Counted from the stretch's first letter, positions 48,891-59,392 are shown. The stretch is 64,000 nt of DNA from Sacculina carcini (GCA_916048095.2 OU696579.1:3189235-3253234), one strand, 5' to 3'. Notes: generated from the letters alone by a model not told the origin. Translations and numbers: made by a program.

Positions 48891-49325
48891 AACGTACGCA
48901 AACTCTGACAACCCACGGACACGGACACAAAACGAGGTAATTGGCTCAATAGAGAATTCTTCCGATATCGTCACTTGATAGAAACAGGGGGTAAGCCATT
49001 GTGAGCACGTATCAGTTCATATATTATGCAATGAGTCAACGAAAAGTCAACGAAATACATAAATCTCAATCAATACATGTTGGTTCACACTGAATCGCAG
49101 TTTCGGCACAAATACGTCTGATATCGCCGTCGCACCGCAACACCATCATCTCAGGAGCTGCACAAACACAAAAACAAGGCAATATCAGCGCTATGTTGTG
49201 ACGACCGTCCCCAAAGAATCTTCCTGTTGATAATCACACAGTGGATGACTAATTAACAGGGACAGCCAGGCCGGGCGAAAAGGTTCCATGCATTAACCAG
49301 CACCGCTCTTCCCAGAGCTTCTCTT

Positions 49326-49760
49326 CCCTCCCGGAAATCACACTGTACAATGAGAAAGAACAATATGACAGCCGAGCCACCGCTATTTGTTCTTCACACT
49401 GCATAGATATGATAAATTAACAGGGACAACCAGGCAGGACGAAAACATACGTAATATACGTAATATGCAAAAACCCCCTCCCGGAAATCACACTGTACAA
49501 TGAGAAAGAACAATATGACAGCCGAGCCACCGCTATTTGTTCTTCACACTGCATAGATATGATAAATTAACAGGGACAACCAGGCAGGACGAAAACATAC
49601 GTAATATACGTAATATGCAAAAACCCCCTCCCGGAAATCACACTGTACAATGAGAAAGAACAATATGACAGCCGAGCCACCGCTATTTGTTCTTCACACT
49701 GCATAGATATGATAAATTAACACGGACAACCAGGCAGGACGAAAACATACGTACTATAAA
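49326..49760. repeat. Three 150-bp tandem units
   Basis: 'cccggaaatcacactgtaca' starts units at 49330, 49480 and 49630. The units are almost identical, including 'gacagccgagccaccgctat' and 'aacagggacaaccaggcagg' (one g/c change in the last). High identity indicates recent expansion. Confidence 0.95.
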
Positions 49761-50035
49761 AAGATAGATATGTTGAGTTTCCACGTCACCCAGGAGGTAT
49801 CAACATTCGACACGTTTTTTTTTACGTGGTTCCCCAGGAGGCCTAATCCACGTGAAGTGCAACAACGTTGGCTCACATAGGCGCGGTAACAAACAATGAA
49901 GAATATCTGGTTAGTCATACGGCGGTAGGCTTGGTCGGCGTGTGGCTGCAGTTGTACAAATCCGTTAGTGTACCACATTTGACACATTATATATACACTA
50001 TATAATACATTATATTACACACATACATTTTTTTC

Positions 50036-50040
<5 letters not shown>
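49761..50040. other. No gene seen
   Basis: Spacer with a T-run; no family recognised. Confidence 0.4.

Positions 50041-50122
<82 letters not shown>
50041..50122. repeat. (TA)n microsatellite
   Basis: About 38 TA units after 'cacatacata'. Confidence 0.98.
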
Positions 50123-50129
<7 letters not shown>

Positions 50130-50373
50130 TCATTGCACAATTCATATACAATATACATTTACATATTTACATAAACATAAACATTACCTAATATACATTT
50201 AATATCATTTGTACATCATTCAATATAATATAATAGATGTACACACAACATTTAAAAATATAAAATTTGCATGCACGACTACAGTATATCTACAACTAAA
50301 ATACTATACAACAAACAGATTATATCATGGACGGATACAAAGACGCTAACACATTTAAACAAATAGATATAGT

Positions 50374-51741
50374 CATTTGGGGCAAATGGCGATTTGGTTA
50401 TTTTGGGGGTAAAAAATGATTTTGACCTTAGGAGAGTTGAAATCGCTATGTACGAGAAATGAGTGGATAAACTATTAGATCATTCGTTTGCGGTCATTTC
50501 AGTGTATGAATCGTCTTTCTACGTTAAAAAATGAATGTGTGACACAATTTCTCCCAAAACCTTTCAAAACATGTTGCACAAAACATTTGCAATGTTTCAG
50601 AAAATTTGTCATAATTCACCACATGGACAAAATTTGGGGGCAATTCGCGATCGCTTCAAGAAACTGGGGCAATTGGCTATAGCTATCTCTTCCATAGCAT
50701 TTATATGCAAGTATTAAAGACACCACATCATTCTGAAAGTGGGGCGTATTACGATCGGTGTGGGGGTAATTGACGATCAGTGTAGCGATCGTCAATTGCC
50801 CCACACCGATCGTAATATGCCCCACCCCCGATTTCTATTTACCCCTATAGCGATCGTCAATTGCCCCGTGGTGCACCACGTGCGACGACGTCTTGCATTA
50901 CTTCGAGGAAATGTACTTCGCGGAGCCCGCCAGGAGCCATAGTCAACTAGAATACCGCGGCGGTCATGCAAACAGCTTCACTTGGCTTGCATAGAGACTG
51001 TCCTACACTCCAGAGGACGTGGTGCGACCCCCTCACAAAAAAGAGGAGAGTCATTCCCATGAGCTGTAATAACTGATGAGAATTGCCACCAAAAGATTGC
51101 AGAGATGAACAAGTCTAAGACAAGACTTCGCAAGTAGGGAGCTCCTACTCAAACTGAGAAGTTTAGCAAGGAATAACCAAAGAGAAAGGCAAAAGTGAAG
51201 AAGAGAAAGTCGAAATGGGATGATGAGGACTCGGAATCAACAGTGTCGCAATAACTGAAGCAAATACATACAGTGATATATCTCTGGAAGACCTGCTGAG
51301 AGATGGCATTGAAACCATGCTATAACGTAAGAAAACACTTCTTTTCGTAGAGTGTATTATGTATCAGCCTTAAGGCCAGGCTAAGTAAGCTAGCATTGTA
51401 ATGTGAGCTAGTTCATCTTTGTTTTTCGTTTGAATATATTTAGTTGATAATTTCTGTCTTTATCTATCATCTAGAATGCCAAATTACCTTCAAATTAACG
51501 AATTACGGATCGATCGTTAATTACCCTACGAAAATCGTCATTTACCCCACTGGGGTAAATGACGATCGCACCACTAAATTCGATCTGTATTTTAAAAAAC
51601 AAAATTTTCAAAAGCTTTCAATACGGGGATAGAAGCACAGTGTACCAATACACCGTGTGGTACTTGGTATGTTTTGCTATCGTCATTAGTATAAGCGCTG
51701 GTTAGATGTTAATGAAAACGATCGTCATTTGCCCCGAATGA
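50374..51741. mobile_element. Non-autonomous DNA element with GGGGCAAATGRCGAT ends
   Basis: The left end GTCATTTGGGGCAAATGGCG near 50375 and the reverse of the right end, GTCATTCGGGGCAAATGACG, form an inverted pair. Inside, 'gatcgtcaattgccccac' and 'aaatgacgatcg' recur several times in both orientations, including a palindrome at 50741-50823. A piece at 51190-51245 reads KRKSKWDDEDSES, the kind of basic-acidic tail found on some pogo/Tc-type transposases; this is a weak hint. No intact transposase. Confidence 0.5.
50741..50823. repeat. Palindrome inside the GGGGCAAAT element
   Basis: Left 'ggggcgtattacgatcggtg' through 'gacgatc' and right 'gatcgtcaattgccccacac' through 'atatgcccc' pair over about 38 bp with few mismatches and a 6-8-nt loop. 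Confidence 0.85.
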
Positions 51742-51989
51742 CCATACATACGCTATGCATTATTATACCTAAAAATACATATACACTCGCTACATATATG
51801 ATACATACACCGATAGCTTAGGCTGAGGGAGGTCCTTTGTGTGCATGTGCGGTGGATGGTTCTACCATATCCACGCAACTGTCCCGAGTAGGGGCTTCAC
51901 ACGGCGAGTTCTTCACGCTGGGCTCGGCTACTAAACAAGTGCTGACAAGGCCATCCACTATGCGTGGATACTTGAGAGATGATCTTGAT

Positions 51990-52225
51990 GTCCTGGTTCC
52001 TCAGTGTTCACATCGTAGAAGCTCGTCCTGGTTCCTCAGTGTTCACATCGTAGAAGCTCGTCCTGGTTCCTCAGTGTTCACATCGTAGAAGCTCGTCCTG
52101 GTTCCTCAGTGTTCACATCGTAGAAGCTCGTCCTGGTTCCTCAGTGTTCACATCGTAGAAGCTCGTCCTGGTTCCTCAGTGTTCACATCGTAGAAGCTCG
52201 TCCTGGTTCCTCAGTGTTCACAGAA
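51990..52225. repeat. 35-bp tandem repeat after the transposase stop
   Basis: About six and a half copies of a 35-bp unit containing 'gttcctcagtgttcacatcg' and 'tagaagctcgtcct'. The unit derives from the transposase's own C-terminal code (NTEEPGRAS). As 35 is not a multiple of three the frame is lost, so the stop at 52183 is an outcome of repeat growth. There are no spacers, so it is not a CRISPR. Confidence 0.95.
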
Positions 52226-54435
52226 GTGTTGTTACGCCTGTCACGCCTTCTGAGATGTCGCGCCCTATTGCGGGCACGCCTACGCTCTGCATAGGATGAT
52301 GCAGCACACTCGAATGAATGTGCGGTGGATGTTTCCACCATATACCCGCCACTGTCTCGAGTACCGACTGCCACGTTACTCACACTGGGCACGGATGTGC
52401 ATTCAACCACTGGAGCCAACGTGTTGACCACTTCAGCAAAAGAAGCTCGTCCTGGTTCCTCAGTGTTCACAGAAGTGTCGATACGCCTGTCACGCCTTCG
52501 GAGATGTCGCGCCCTATTGCGGGCACGCCTACGCTCTGCATAGGATGATGCAGCACACTCGAATGAATGTGCGGTGGATGTTTCCACCATATCCCCGCCA
52601 CTGTCTCGAGTACCGACTGCCACGTTACTCACACTGGGCACGGATGTGCATTCAACCACTGGAGCCAACGTGTTGACCACTTCAGCAATGTCGGCCAAAG
52701 AGCCTGTGGGCTCAACCGACTCTGTGCGGACACCTGAGACGAAACAGTCTCCATGCTCATCGACAGGAGCAAACACGTCGGCGAGACAAGCTGGCTCGTG
52801 CAATCGTGGTTCATCAGTGGCAATGGGTTCCACGGTGTCATTTGGTTCTTCAGTCACAGCATGACTGTCGAGCGTCGCACTGGGCTCGTCATTGATGACA
52901 CTGTCGAGCGTCACACTCGGTTCGTCATTGACATCACTGTCTTGCGTCGCAAGGGGTTCCTCAGAGACATCACTTTCGAGTGTCACACTCGGCTCCTCAG
53001 TGAGATAAATGTCATGCGTTGCACTCGGCTCGTCAGTGATAGCGTCGTCCTCATCGTAGCTGACGTCAGAGCTTGGCACGACTGAGCTCATATGGTCCAG
53101 GTACATGATGATCTCGTCGTCGTTGCTCAGTCCCAATCTTTCGGCGAGCTGATAGCCGTTCATTAGATGGACTTTCACCTGGCGTCGTCTTCCGCGCTCT
53201 GCGACGACCGCGCGCTCGTCGGACCAGATGGCCTGCACCTTTTTGGTTGCCAGGTAGTCCTGGCGGCGCAGCTCATCCACGAACGCGTACACTCCAGGCT
53301 TACCATGCAGCGCCCACCGCAAGCGGCTGTGAAAGCCCTCAACGGCGTTGTTTGTCCTGTCGATCTCGCCATAGTGGCTGAGTGTTTCAGGAGCCACCCT
53401 GTCCAGCCAGAATCTTCGGATGTACGCCAGCAGCGCAGTCATGTTGGCGGGCTGATCTGTGATCCGTTCACAGATCGCCTGAAAACCACGTTGCATCAGA
53501 TGTGACGGCAGCGACGGGATGGCACACAGAAGACGAACAGTGTCGCTTCGAGGGTAGAGTCTGAAGTGTCTTGCCTTGCGTATCACAGCCTGTGTGTAGT
53601 GAAAGAAGCATCCTTTCACTTCCACCAGGGGGAATACCTGAGCTATCGATGTATGGATGGCCGACTCGAAGTCCGCCATGACCTTTCGCGGTGCAAACGC
53701 GGAAGATCGGGTCGATGAGCCCTCACTCGTGATGGAGACGAGTTTCCGCCACACCGCAGCATACAGGCCAGCTGTACGCCTGGTCATGGGGACGAAGGCC
53801 ACAGGTATGTACACCCCGTCGTACTTCGTGTGCACAGTCAGCAGCTGTCGAAACATCCGCGGACACACATGAAATGTGGCATCCACGAATATTTCGCAGC
53901 CCGAGCCCAGCAGGAATTGCAGTCTTCTCGACACAAATACGAGGGCGATGTTTCCATCGTTGCCGCTCGTCACACTGCCGCGAAAGAACGCCTCTCCCAA
54001 TTTGGAGAGTGCGTAGCGACAGTGCTGTGTCAGTGTGGTTGCCAATGCAGCAGGTGATTGTGGCACAGGAGGCACGGCTGACTTCCTTGTGGCAGCCATT
54101 CTCGGACGGATCCTAGGAAACGCCAGTGACGCCTGCGGATTCTGATCCAGAGCCGTCTCGTACAACTGTACAAGACGACGAGGATCAGTACGCGCCAGCG
54201 TGTGGCAGGTTGACCGGCACCGGAGATCGGCCACAGTCCTGTCGTTTGGGAGATGGTTGTGCGGTTGCCCGCGCCGCACAGCACCGCCGACAGATATCGC
54301 TGTCCCGCGACAATTCGGCTCTCGACAGCGGAAGTACACCCGGTTGCCTCGAGTGAACTTCCGTCTGTAGACGAACCCGAGAAACACGAAGAAGAGCATT
54401 GTCGAAACAGAGGTATGAACTTCGATAACATCCAT
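52183..54435 (-). CDS. FLYWCH-MULE transposase
   Basis: About 750 residues from ATG at 54435 (MDVIEVHTSV); a longer frame opens at 54534, but the domain begins at this Met. Residues 1-62 form a FLYWCH zinc finger: GFVYRRKF, C37, C42, then H59 and H61 (RGQPHNHLPN). Residues about 180-370 are a MULE DDE transposase with D185 (IFVDATFHVCP), D255 (VMADFESAI), C276/H279 (GCFFHYTQ) and E366 (TNNAVEGFHSRL), all key residues kept. The C-terminal third is acidic, with DEPSATLDS-like repeats, then a duplicated 83-residue unit rich in Arg. It would cut and paste DNA at the element's ends in the nucleus. The frame is intact throughout, unlike most neighbours. A domesticated host gene is an alternative, but the flanking inverted repeats favour a transposon. 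Confidence 0.88.
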   Translation of the reverse strand: MDVIEVHTSVSTMLFFVFLGFVYRRKFTRGNRVYFRCREPNCRGTAISVGGAVRRGQPHNHLPNDRTVADLRCRSTCHTLARTDPRRLVQLYETALDQNPQASLAFPRIRPRMAATRKSAVPPVPQSPAALATTLTQHCRYALSKLGEAFFRGSVTSGNDGNIALVFVSRRLQFLLGSGCEIFVDATFHVCPRMFRQLLTVHTKYDGVYIPVAFVPMTRRTAGLYAAVWRKLVSITSEGSSTRSSAFAPRKVMADFESAIHTSIAQVFPLVEVKGCFFHYTQAVIRKARHFRLYPRSDTVRLLCAIPSLPSHLMQRGFQAICERITDQPANMTALLAYIRRFWLDRVAPETLSHYGEIDRTNNAVEGFHSRLRWALHGKPGVYAFVDELRRQDYLATKKVQAIWSDERAVVAERGRRRQVKVHLMNGYQLAERLGLSNDDEIIMYLDHMSSVVPSSDVSYDEDDAITDEPSATHDIYLTEEPSVTLESDVSEEPLATQDSDVNDEPSVTLDSVINDEPSATLDSHAVTEEPNDTVEPIATDEPRLHEPACLADVFAPVDEHGDCFVSGVRTESVEPTGSLADIAEVVNTLAPVVECTSVPSVSNVAVGTRDSGGDMVETSTAHSFECAASSYAERRRARNRARHLRRRDRRIDTSVNTEEPGRASFAEVVNTLAPVVECTSVPSVSNVAVGTRDSGGYMVETSTAHSFECAASSYAERRRARNRARHLRRRDRRNNTSVNTEEPGRASTM
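52252..52720. repeat. 249-bp in-frame tandem duplication in the transposase gene
   Basis: 'gagatgtcgcgccctattgc' stands at 52252 and again at 52501. Two nearly identical units encode 83 residues each (FAEVVNTLAPVVECTSVPSV ... RRRARNRARHLRRRDRR ... NTEEPGRAS). Confidence 0.95.
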
Positions 54436-54683
54436 GGTGCATGAAATCTGACAATAGGTTAATGGGTGAGTACACACAATCATCAAACCAAACATTATCC
54501 CATCACCAAACCACCGGAACACAGACACCGACAATTCTAGAAAATGTTAGAATGAAAACTAGTAGATAAGTAGTAGCAGGTGTAGTAGGTTGCACTGGTA
54601 GAGTAATTCATGCAACAGATTTTGACATGCGCATCAGTTAATTGGCATGTTAACGGTTACTAGTGTACCAATGTGAGCGTATT

Positions 54684-54872
54684 AATGTAGGTGTCAGAGT
54701 CAGTGTACGAGTATGAGTGTCAGTGTCAGTGTATGAGTGTCAGTGTCAGTGTATGAGTGTCAGTGTATGAGTGTCAGTGTCAGTGTATGAGTGTCAGTGT
54801 ATGAGTGTCAGTGTATGAGTGTCAGTGTCAGTGTCAGTGCCAGTGTATGAGTGTCAGTGTCAGTGTATGAGT
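54684..54872. repeat. TCAGTG / GTATGAGTG minisatellite
   Basis: Irregular tandem units 'gtcagtgtatgagt' and 'cagtgt' upstream of the transposase gene. Confidence 0.95.
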
Positions 54873-54949
54873 GTTAAGGACATACTCTGGTATATACTCT
54901 GTTATACCATGATATATATAATAGTCAAATACTTTCATAACAAAGCAAC

Positions 54950-55282
54950 CTACACCACCAACACCGTACAAAAATAAGTGGCATTCCCCGCTGTGAGCTC
55001 AACCACATACGACCTTAAGTGCACTACGTCAAATGCATCGCCCCTTGATTCTTGATCAACCTGATTCCGCTTGTTACTCAATACAGCATGCAACCCAATA
55101 CAGCATGCAACACCAACTATACTACTAACAACTAGCATGCATATATATGACTTACCAACGACGTCAAGAGTACAAGTGAGATTATAGCAGTTACAGATTT
55201 GAAGCTGGTTGAGAAATGCTTGGCTTCGTGGTCGACTGACAACGTTTGCAGCATTCACGCGAGCCCTCTTCGTTGTTAACAT
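54950..55282 (-). other. Unrecognised open stretch upstream of the transposase
   Basis: About 110 codons from LTTKRARVNAANVVSRPRSQ. At 55160 the minus strand holds GTTGGTAAGT, a good splice-donor match. It might be a first exon of the transposase transcript or chance. No domain recognised. Confidence 0.25.
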
Positions 55283-57387
55283 CCTCAGCGGAGTTGATAA
55301 TCCTTAAATAGGCTAACTTTACGTCCAAATGCTAAGTTAAGCTAATATTATGTATTGCAATACTTTCATTTTGAGAATTAGCATTTTTCTGACCACCAGC
55401 ATTACCCCCAAACAAATGCTCCACAATGACAGCAATATGATAAAAACATTAAATGATCCACAATGACAGCAATAACATAAAAAATGAAAGTATCCCTTTA
55501 ACCAGTAACAACATAAACAACAAAAATGAAATCGTTAAACTTTGTTACTTCACGTCAAAGACAAGGTATTCCCGATATATCACAATGTATACCACCAAAA
55601 TATATATATACCATAAAACAATGACCAATAGATAGACTACTAGAACAATAATTGAGCACTAAACACGATATACCTTATATATAACGGATATGCATCGATA
55701 CCGCACCGATAACATCTACAAAAAGCCACGTGCTAGTCTACCGATTGACCCAAACAACCTAACTATATATCGCATGTGAAAAAGAGCAAATATATCAACC
55801 TATGAAAATAAGCTTCCAAGCTTCCAAAAAATTATTAAAACTGCTTCAGTAAATTAATCAGATATGCAGACAATGAGCCTATAAACAATACAAAAAAAGC
55901 AAACGACCTACCGAGAGGAGTTCAGAAATTGAACAGAGAACTCTGTATGATTGTCTCACGTGCTCCAACAAAAACGCCAAGCATGCAATCAAATTAGCCG
56001 AGAACAGCACGTGACAGGCTTCAGTAGGCTTCGACTTGGCCTAATAATCAACACTTTAGACAAAATAGTCTTAAGTAGACAAGGAATTAGACCAGTTTGC
56101 ATAAGACCTTTATCATTACAGGAAATTGATGAATCGAATTGCAGAATTTTGGATTCTAGAACGTTCCAGAACATTATAATATGCAATTTTTCAATTTTTA
56201 TAATTAAATCAATGTTTTAAACGGCATTGTTTGTTTTTATAATGAAATTTGTAATTCTGTTCTGTTTAGTTTTGTTCTTCAATTAAACAAAGGTACCTTT
56301 GCTCGACGTGTTTTAAGAATTTATATATGTAATAAATTTAGGAAATAATAATTTAAATAAAGAAGAAAGAAGAACTTAATTGAAATGAAATGAATTGAAA
56401 ATTGAAATTTGAAATTGAAATTTTCTTAAAAAGAACTTAATTGAAATGTATGCATATTGATAGATTCACTACATCTATTTGTCCGGTTCAGCTGATTATA
56501 TGATGACTAGTAAATAAGTAATGTAGAATAGTAAATTCAAGAGAAATAATCAACCAGTGATTCCACCTCCTAAGATCACTTTTAGCGATAGCGATCACTA
56601 TAGCGATGTTTTTGAATTTGTTTCTCATTGAACATCTTCGTAACTCATCTTTCCAAGCTTCATCCTGTCTTCTTTTGGATTCAATCTCAATGAGTTCACT
56701 TCTTATAGACTATTTTGTATATTCACAGTTTTCTGTTGCAGACATAATACTTTCTCAGCAGTATTGCTGATTCTTGCTTGTGTATCACCATTCATATCTC
56801 CGAACTTGATACTCTATCTTCTACTTCGCACTCTCTCACTGATTTCTGCTTTATTTATTTCACTCTGTCTTCTAACGTTTTCGGGTTTTCGCGCTTGTTA
56901 TACCGTCGCTATTAATGCTGTTACATTCATACCATTAATTGAAAAATAATTTACAGAATACTTTTGAGCATGTTCGTCCGTAACGCTACATTGATAAATT
57001 TATCATAAGTAATATATAACATATCATGTTTTCTCTACTATATATATGGTCCACTGAGCTACCTTCAGGTATAATGCATTTACCCGTAATTGCTCACTGC
57101 TATGTGATAATGGTCTTAATTGTGAAAACCTCAAATAGTCGTATAGTTGCATCTTCTATGCTACATCTTCTATCTACATCATCATCTTCTATGCTACATC
57201 AGTTGCATCTTCATCAGCTACAGCTACAGCAGCAGCGTATCTATTTGCACTATAGCAAACAGAAATTAAGTGAAAAACACCCACCTGATTCGTGTAACCA
57301 TACTCACCAGTTCATTGAAGTATACTCAACTATCATGAGAACATACTATTCAATGAAATGTAAAGCAAACATTTATATCAAGAGGAA
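55283..57387. other. MULE interior, no gene seen
   Basis: AT-rich DNA with short ORFs that carry no domains. It includes GAAATTGAAATT repeats near 56385-56425 and a 'catcttctatgctacatc' repeat near 57145-57200. Confidence 0.5.
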
Positions 57388-57834
57388 TGTTCGCGACAAT
57401 GTGCTCAACATCCCATCAGTCAAATAATTCATATTGTTAAAACATTACACGAGTTGGCATAATACTCATATACACAATAATGCGCATATCAGTGTGTTTA
57501 CTCCTGAATACGTATACGTATACAGGTTATTACAAAGTATAATTATATTAGCTCTTGAAAGGAATGACAAACTTAGTCAACTCAATCTCAATTTCCTGCT
57601 CAACACTGGAATTAGTCAAAAACAGCACCGCCTGAGCCGTATCACGAGTGTGGACAATTCGACCACATACACCAAGTTTGAAAACCACCAAGTGTGGACA
57701 AAAACGACCGTGACTCATCACGCACACATCAGCCACGCCACTTGAACGCAGCCACTGTGGCACGCGTAGAAAGAGTATGAGAGCGGCAGAATTGTGTGGC
57801 AGTTTTACCATGTGGACGAAACCTATGTCGGTCC
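57388..57834. repeat. MULE right terminal inverted repeat
   Basis: Inverted partner of 47341-47810. Its outer 251 bp also pair with 57848-58098 to form a large palindrome. Confidence 0.8.
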
Positions 57835-58098
57835 CGACTGATGAATTGGACCGACATAGGTTTCGTCCACATGGTAAAACTGCCACACAATTCTGCCGCT
57901 CTCATACTCTTTCTACGCGTGCCACAGTGGCTGCGTTCAAGTGGCGTGGCTGATGTGTGCGTGATGAGTCACGGTCGTTTTTGTCCACACTTGGTGGTTT
58001 TCAAACTTGGTGTATGTGGTCGAATTGTCCACACTCGTGATACGGCTCAGGCGGTGCTGTTTTTGACTAATTCCAGTGTTGAGCAGGAAATTGAGATT
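57584..58098. repeat. Palindrome with 251-bp arms and 13-bp spacer
   Basis: Arms 57584-57834 and 57848-58098 look identical when reverse-complemented, including sites where both differ from the left repeat at 47341 (ggctgcg, gatgtgtgcg, cacggtcg, cacttggtgg). The spacer cgactgatgaatt is the inverse of the LTR string aattcatcagtcg. Confidence 0.9.
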
Positions 58099-58119
58099 GA
58101 GGAAATTGGAAATTGAATT

Positions 58120-58230
58120 GATTCATCAGTCGTCAAATAAACTCTCGCGAGAGTACTGTGTTTCACTGGTGTAGCGAGGCGGCGCGATGCCTAACATCTC
58201 AGCATTGCGTCGCCTAACGACTCCGCTACA
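58120..58230 (+). repeat. 3' LTR, right piece
   Basis: From 'gattcatcagtcgtcaaata' to CCGCTACA it matches the last 110 bp of the 5' LTR, with one visible change (gcgtgg to gcgagg). The middle 170 bp of the LTR are missing, so the insertion was accompanied by a deletion. Confidence 0.85.
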
Positions 58231-58234
58231 AGAT

Positions 58235-58443
58235 CACAACTCCAAATCAAAATTCGATCAGAAATGCACAAAATGAAATCCCAAAATTCAACTGTATCAA
58301 GGTTGAAATACGTTCACTACGCTGCGAACATGAGATGAATTCAACGCGGACAAAACTGACTCAACTGATGAAAAAAAAATCAATTTCAGTAGAAAAATCA
58401 ATCCACAAAAATTACAATCATCAGGATCTCACCACTGCCACCA
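58235..58443 (-). other. Leader of the minus-strand Gypsy element
   Basis: Sequence between the probable 5' LTR (58444-58585) and the LTR-element insertion. It rejoins the gag start at 46380 after the insertion is removed (shared AGAT). Non-coding; it starts with the TGGTGGCAGTGG primer-like site. Confidence 0.5.
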
Positions 58444-58585
58444 TGTTACGTGGTATATACTTAATCAAGGAGACAACAGACAACCAGAAAGTGCTAACAG
58501 TGTATTCTTCAGCTCCCTCTCATGTTGACTCTCTAAAGCGGCGCGCTTCACACACAAACTTCACAAAGTTGCCAATCACGTAACA
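58444..58585 (-). repeat. Probable 5' LTR of the Gypsy at 42334-46370
   Basis: A 142-bp segment runs from TGTTACGTGG to ATCACGTAACA on the plus strand. On the minus strand it is followed by TGGTGGCAGTGG, a primer-site-like start, and then a leader that continues after removal of the 46389-58230 element into the gag start. No matching 3' LTR was found left of 42334. Confidence 0.5.
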
Positions 58586-59392
58586 CCTGGTGTTCAAGTG
58601 TAATTTGGGATGTATTTGAGAATTTTGCCAATTTTACACGTTTTTTGTATCATTTGTGGGTATAAATTATAGCGTTTCTTGTAGAAAACAAAATTTTCTA
58701 CACAATAGTATAATTTTTATAACTGTGACTTACCTGGTTTAAGAGGAATAGATAGCGGAATATTGACCAAAATATTCGCGTTTTTCAGTGCTAATTTTGC
58801 CTTTTTGACTTTGTCATTTTGACTTCACACCGCCGCAACTTTTTCTTAATACACTTTGGAAAATTAAAATTTATACGGTTTTGTAGATGACAAAATTTCC
58901 AGTATGATGATATAATTGGTTTAGATGTGTCATAGTTAGTTGTTGAGAAATAGAGAAAAAAGTATAGAAAATCGGACGCGTCGAGTTTAAAAATATTTTT
59001 GAATGTAGACTGACATTATGCCATTTTTACATATTTTATATTTAATTTTTGGATATGAATTATAGCCTACCGAGTAGAACAGACTATTTTCTACACAGTG
59101 GTATAATCTGTATAGCTCTACCATTTCTGGTTTATGAGGAGTAGATGGCGGAACAATGACCAATATTTTCGCATATTTCAGGGTTCATTTTGTCTTTTCA
59201 CCGCTATAACTTTTTTTGTTTTAATTTTAAAATTTATAATTTAGCCAAACGTTTAGACAAGAAAATTTCCAACGTGATGGTATAAATTGTTAGCGTGTAG
59301 GCCAAATGGTTACCGAGTAGCATCTTGCAGAAAATGGACCAAAGAGGGTGGGACAGACAAACAGACAGACACACAGAGGACCTGTTACGAAC
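58586..59392 (-). mobile_element. Helentron-like repeat, copy 3
   Basis: Contains 'ggtgttcaagtgtaattt', 'caccgccgcaactttttctt', 'caccgctataactttttttg' and ends 'gtgggacagacaaacagaca' then 'cacagaggacctg', the same terminal order as copy 1 at 26535. About two units are present and the left side is cut by the Gypsy LTR at 58585. The TATATA end is missing. Confidence 0.45.

Larger units (their letters stand above)
47341..57834 (-). mobile_element. Mutator-like element (MULE) with long terminal inverted repeats
   Basis: The left end GGACCGACATAGGTTTCGTC starts at 47341. Its reverse complement ends at 57834. Correspondence continues inward about 445-470 bp: 'cctgtatacgtatacgtatt', 'gcgcattattgtgtatatga' and 'gatgggatgttgaacacatt' each have inverted partners near 57385-57520. 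Between them lies a FLYWCH-MULE transposase, and long inverted ends are typical of Mutator elements. Typical 8-11-bp target duplications are not seen; the right flank is rearranged. The interior also holds MITEs, satellites and microsatellites. Confidence 0.65.
46389..58230 (+). mobile_element. Short LTR element, split by a 10.5-kb transposon
   Basis: The 5' LTR 46389-46753 (TGTAGCGCGG...CCGCTACA) is followed by a primer site TTGGTGACCCC, a roughly 500-bp internal region and a G-rich polypurine tract (47240-47253). The 3' LTR starts at 47257, breaks at 47340 and resumes at 58120-58230, ending CCGCTACA. The pair is flanked by duplication AGAT (46385-46388, 58231-58234), so both ends belong to one insertion. 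The internal part has no gag or pol: a TRIM-like non-autonomous element. It landed in the leader of the minus-strand Gypsy. Confidence 0.85.

Noticed and set aside
51990-52225. CRISPR array
   Set aside because: The 35-bp units are directly adjacent without unique spacers, in an animal genome, and derive from the transposase code.
55951-56220. 89-codon gene inside the MULE
   Set aside because: AT-rich, no domain, and only slightly longer than expected by chance.
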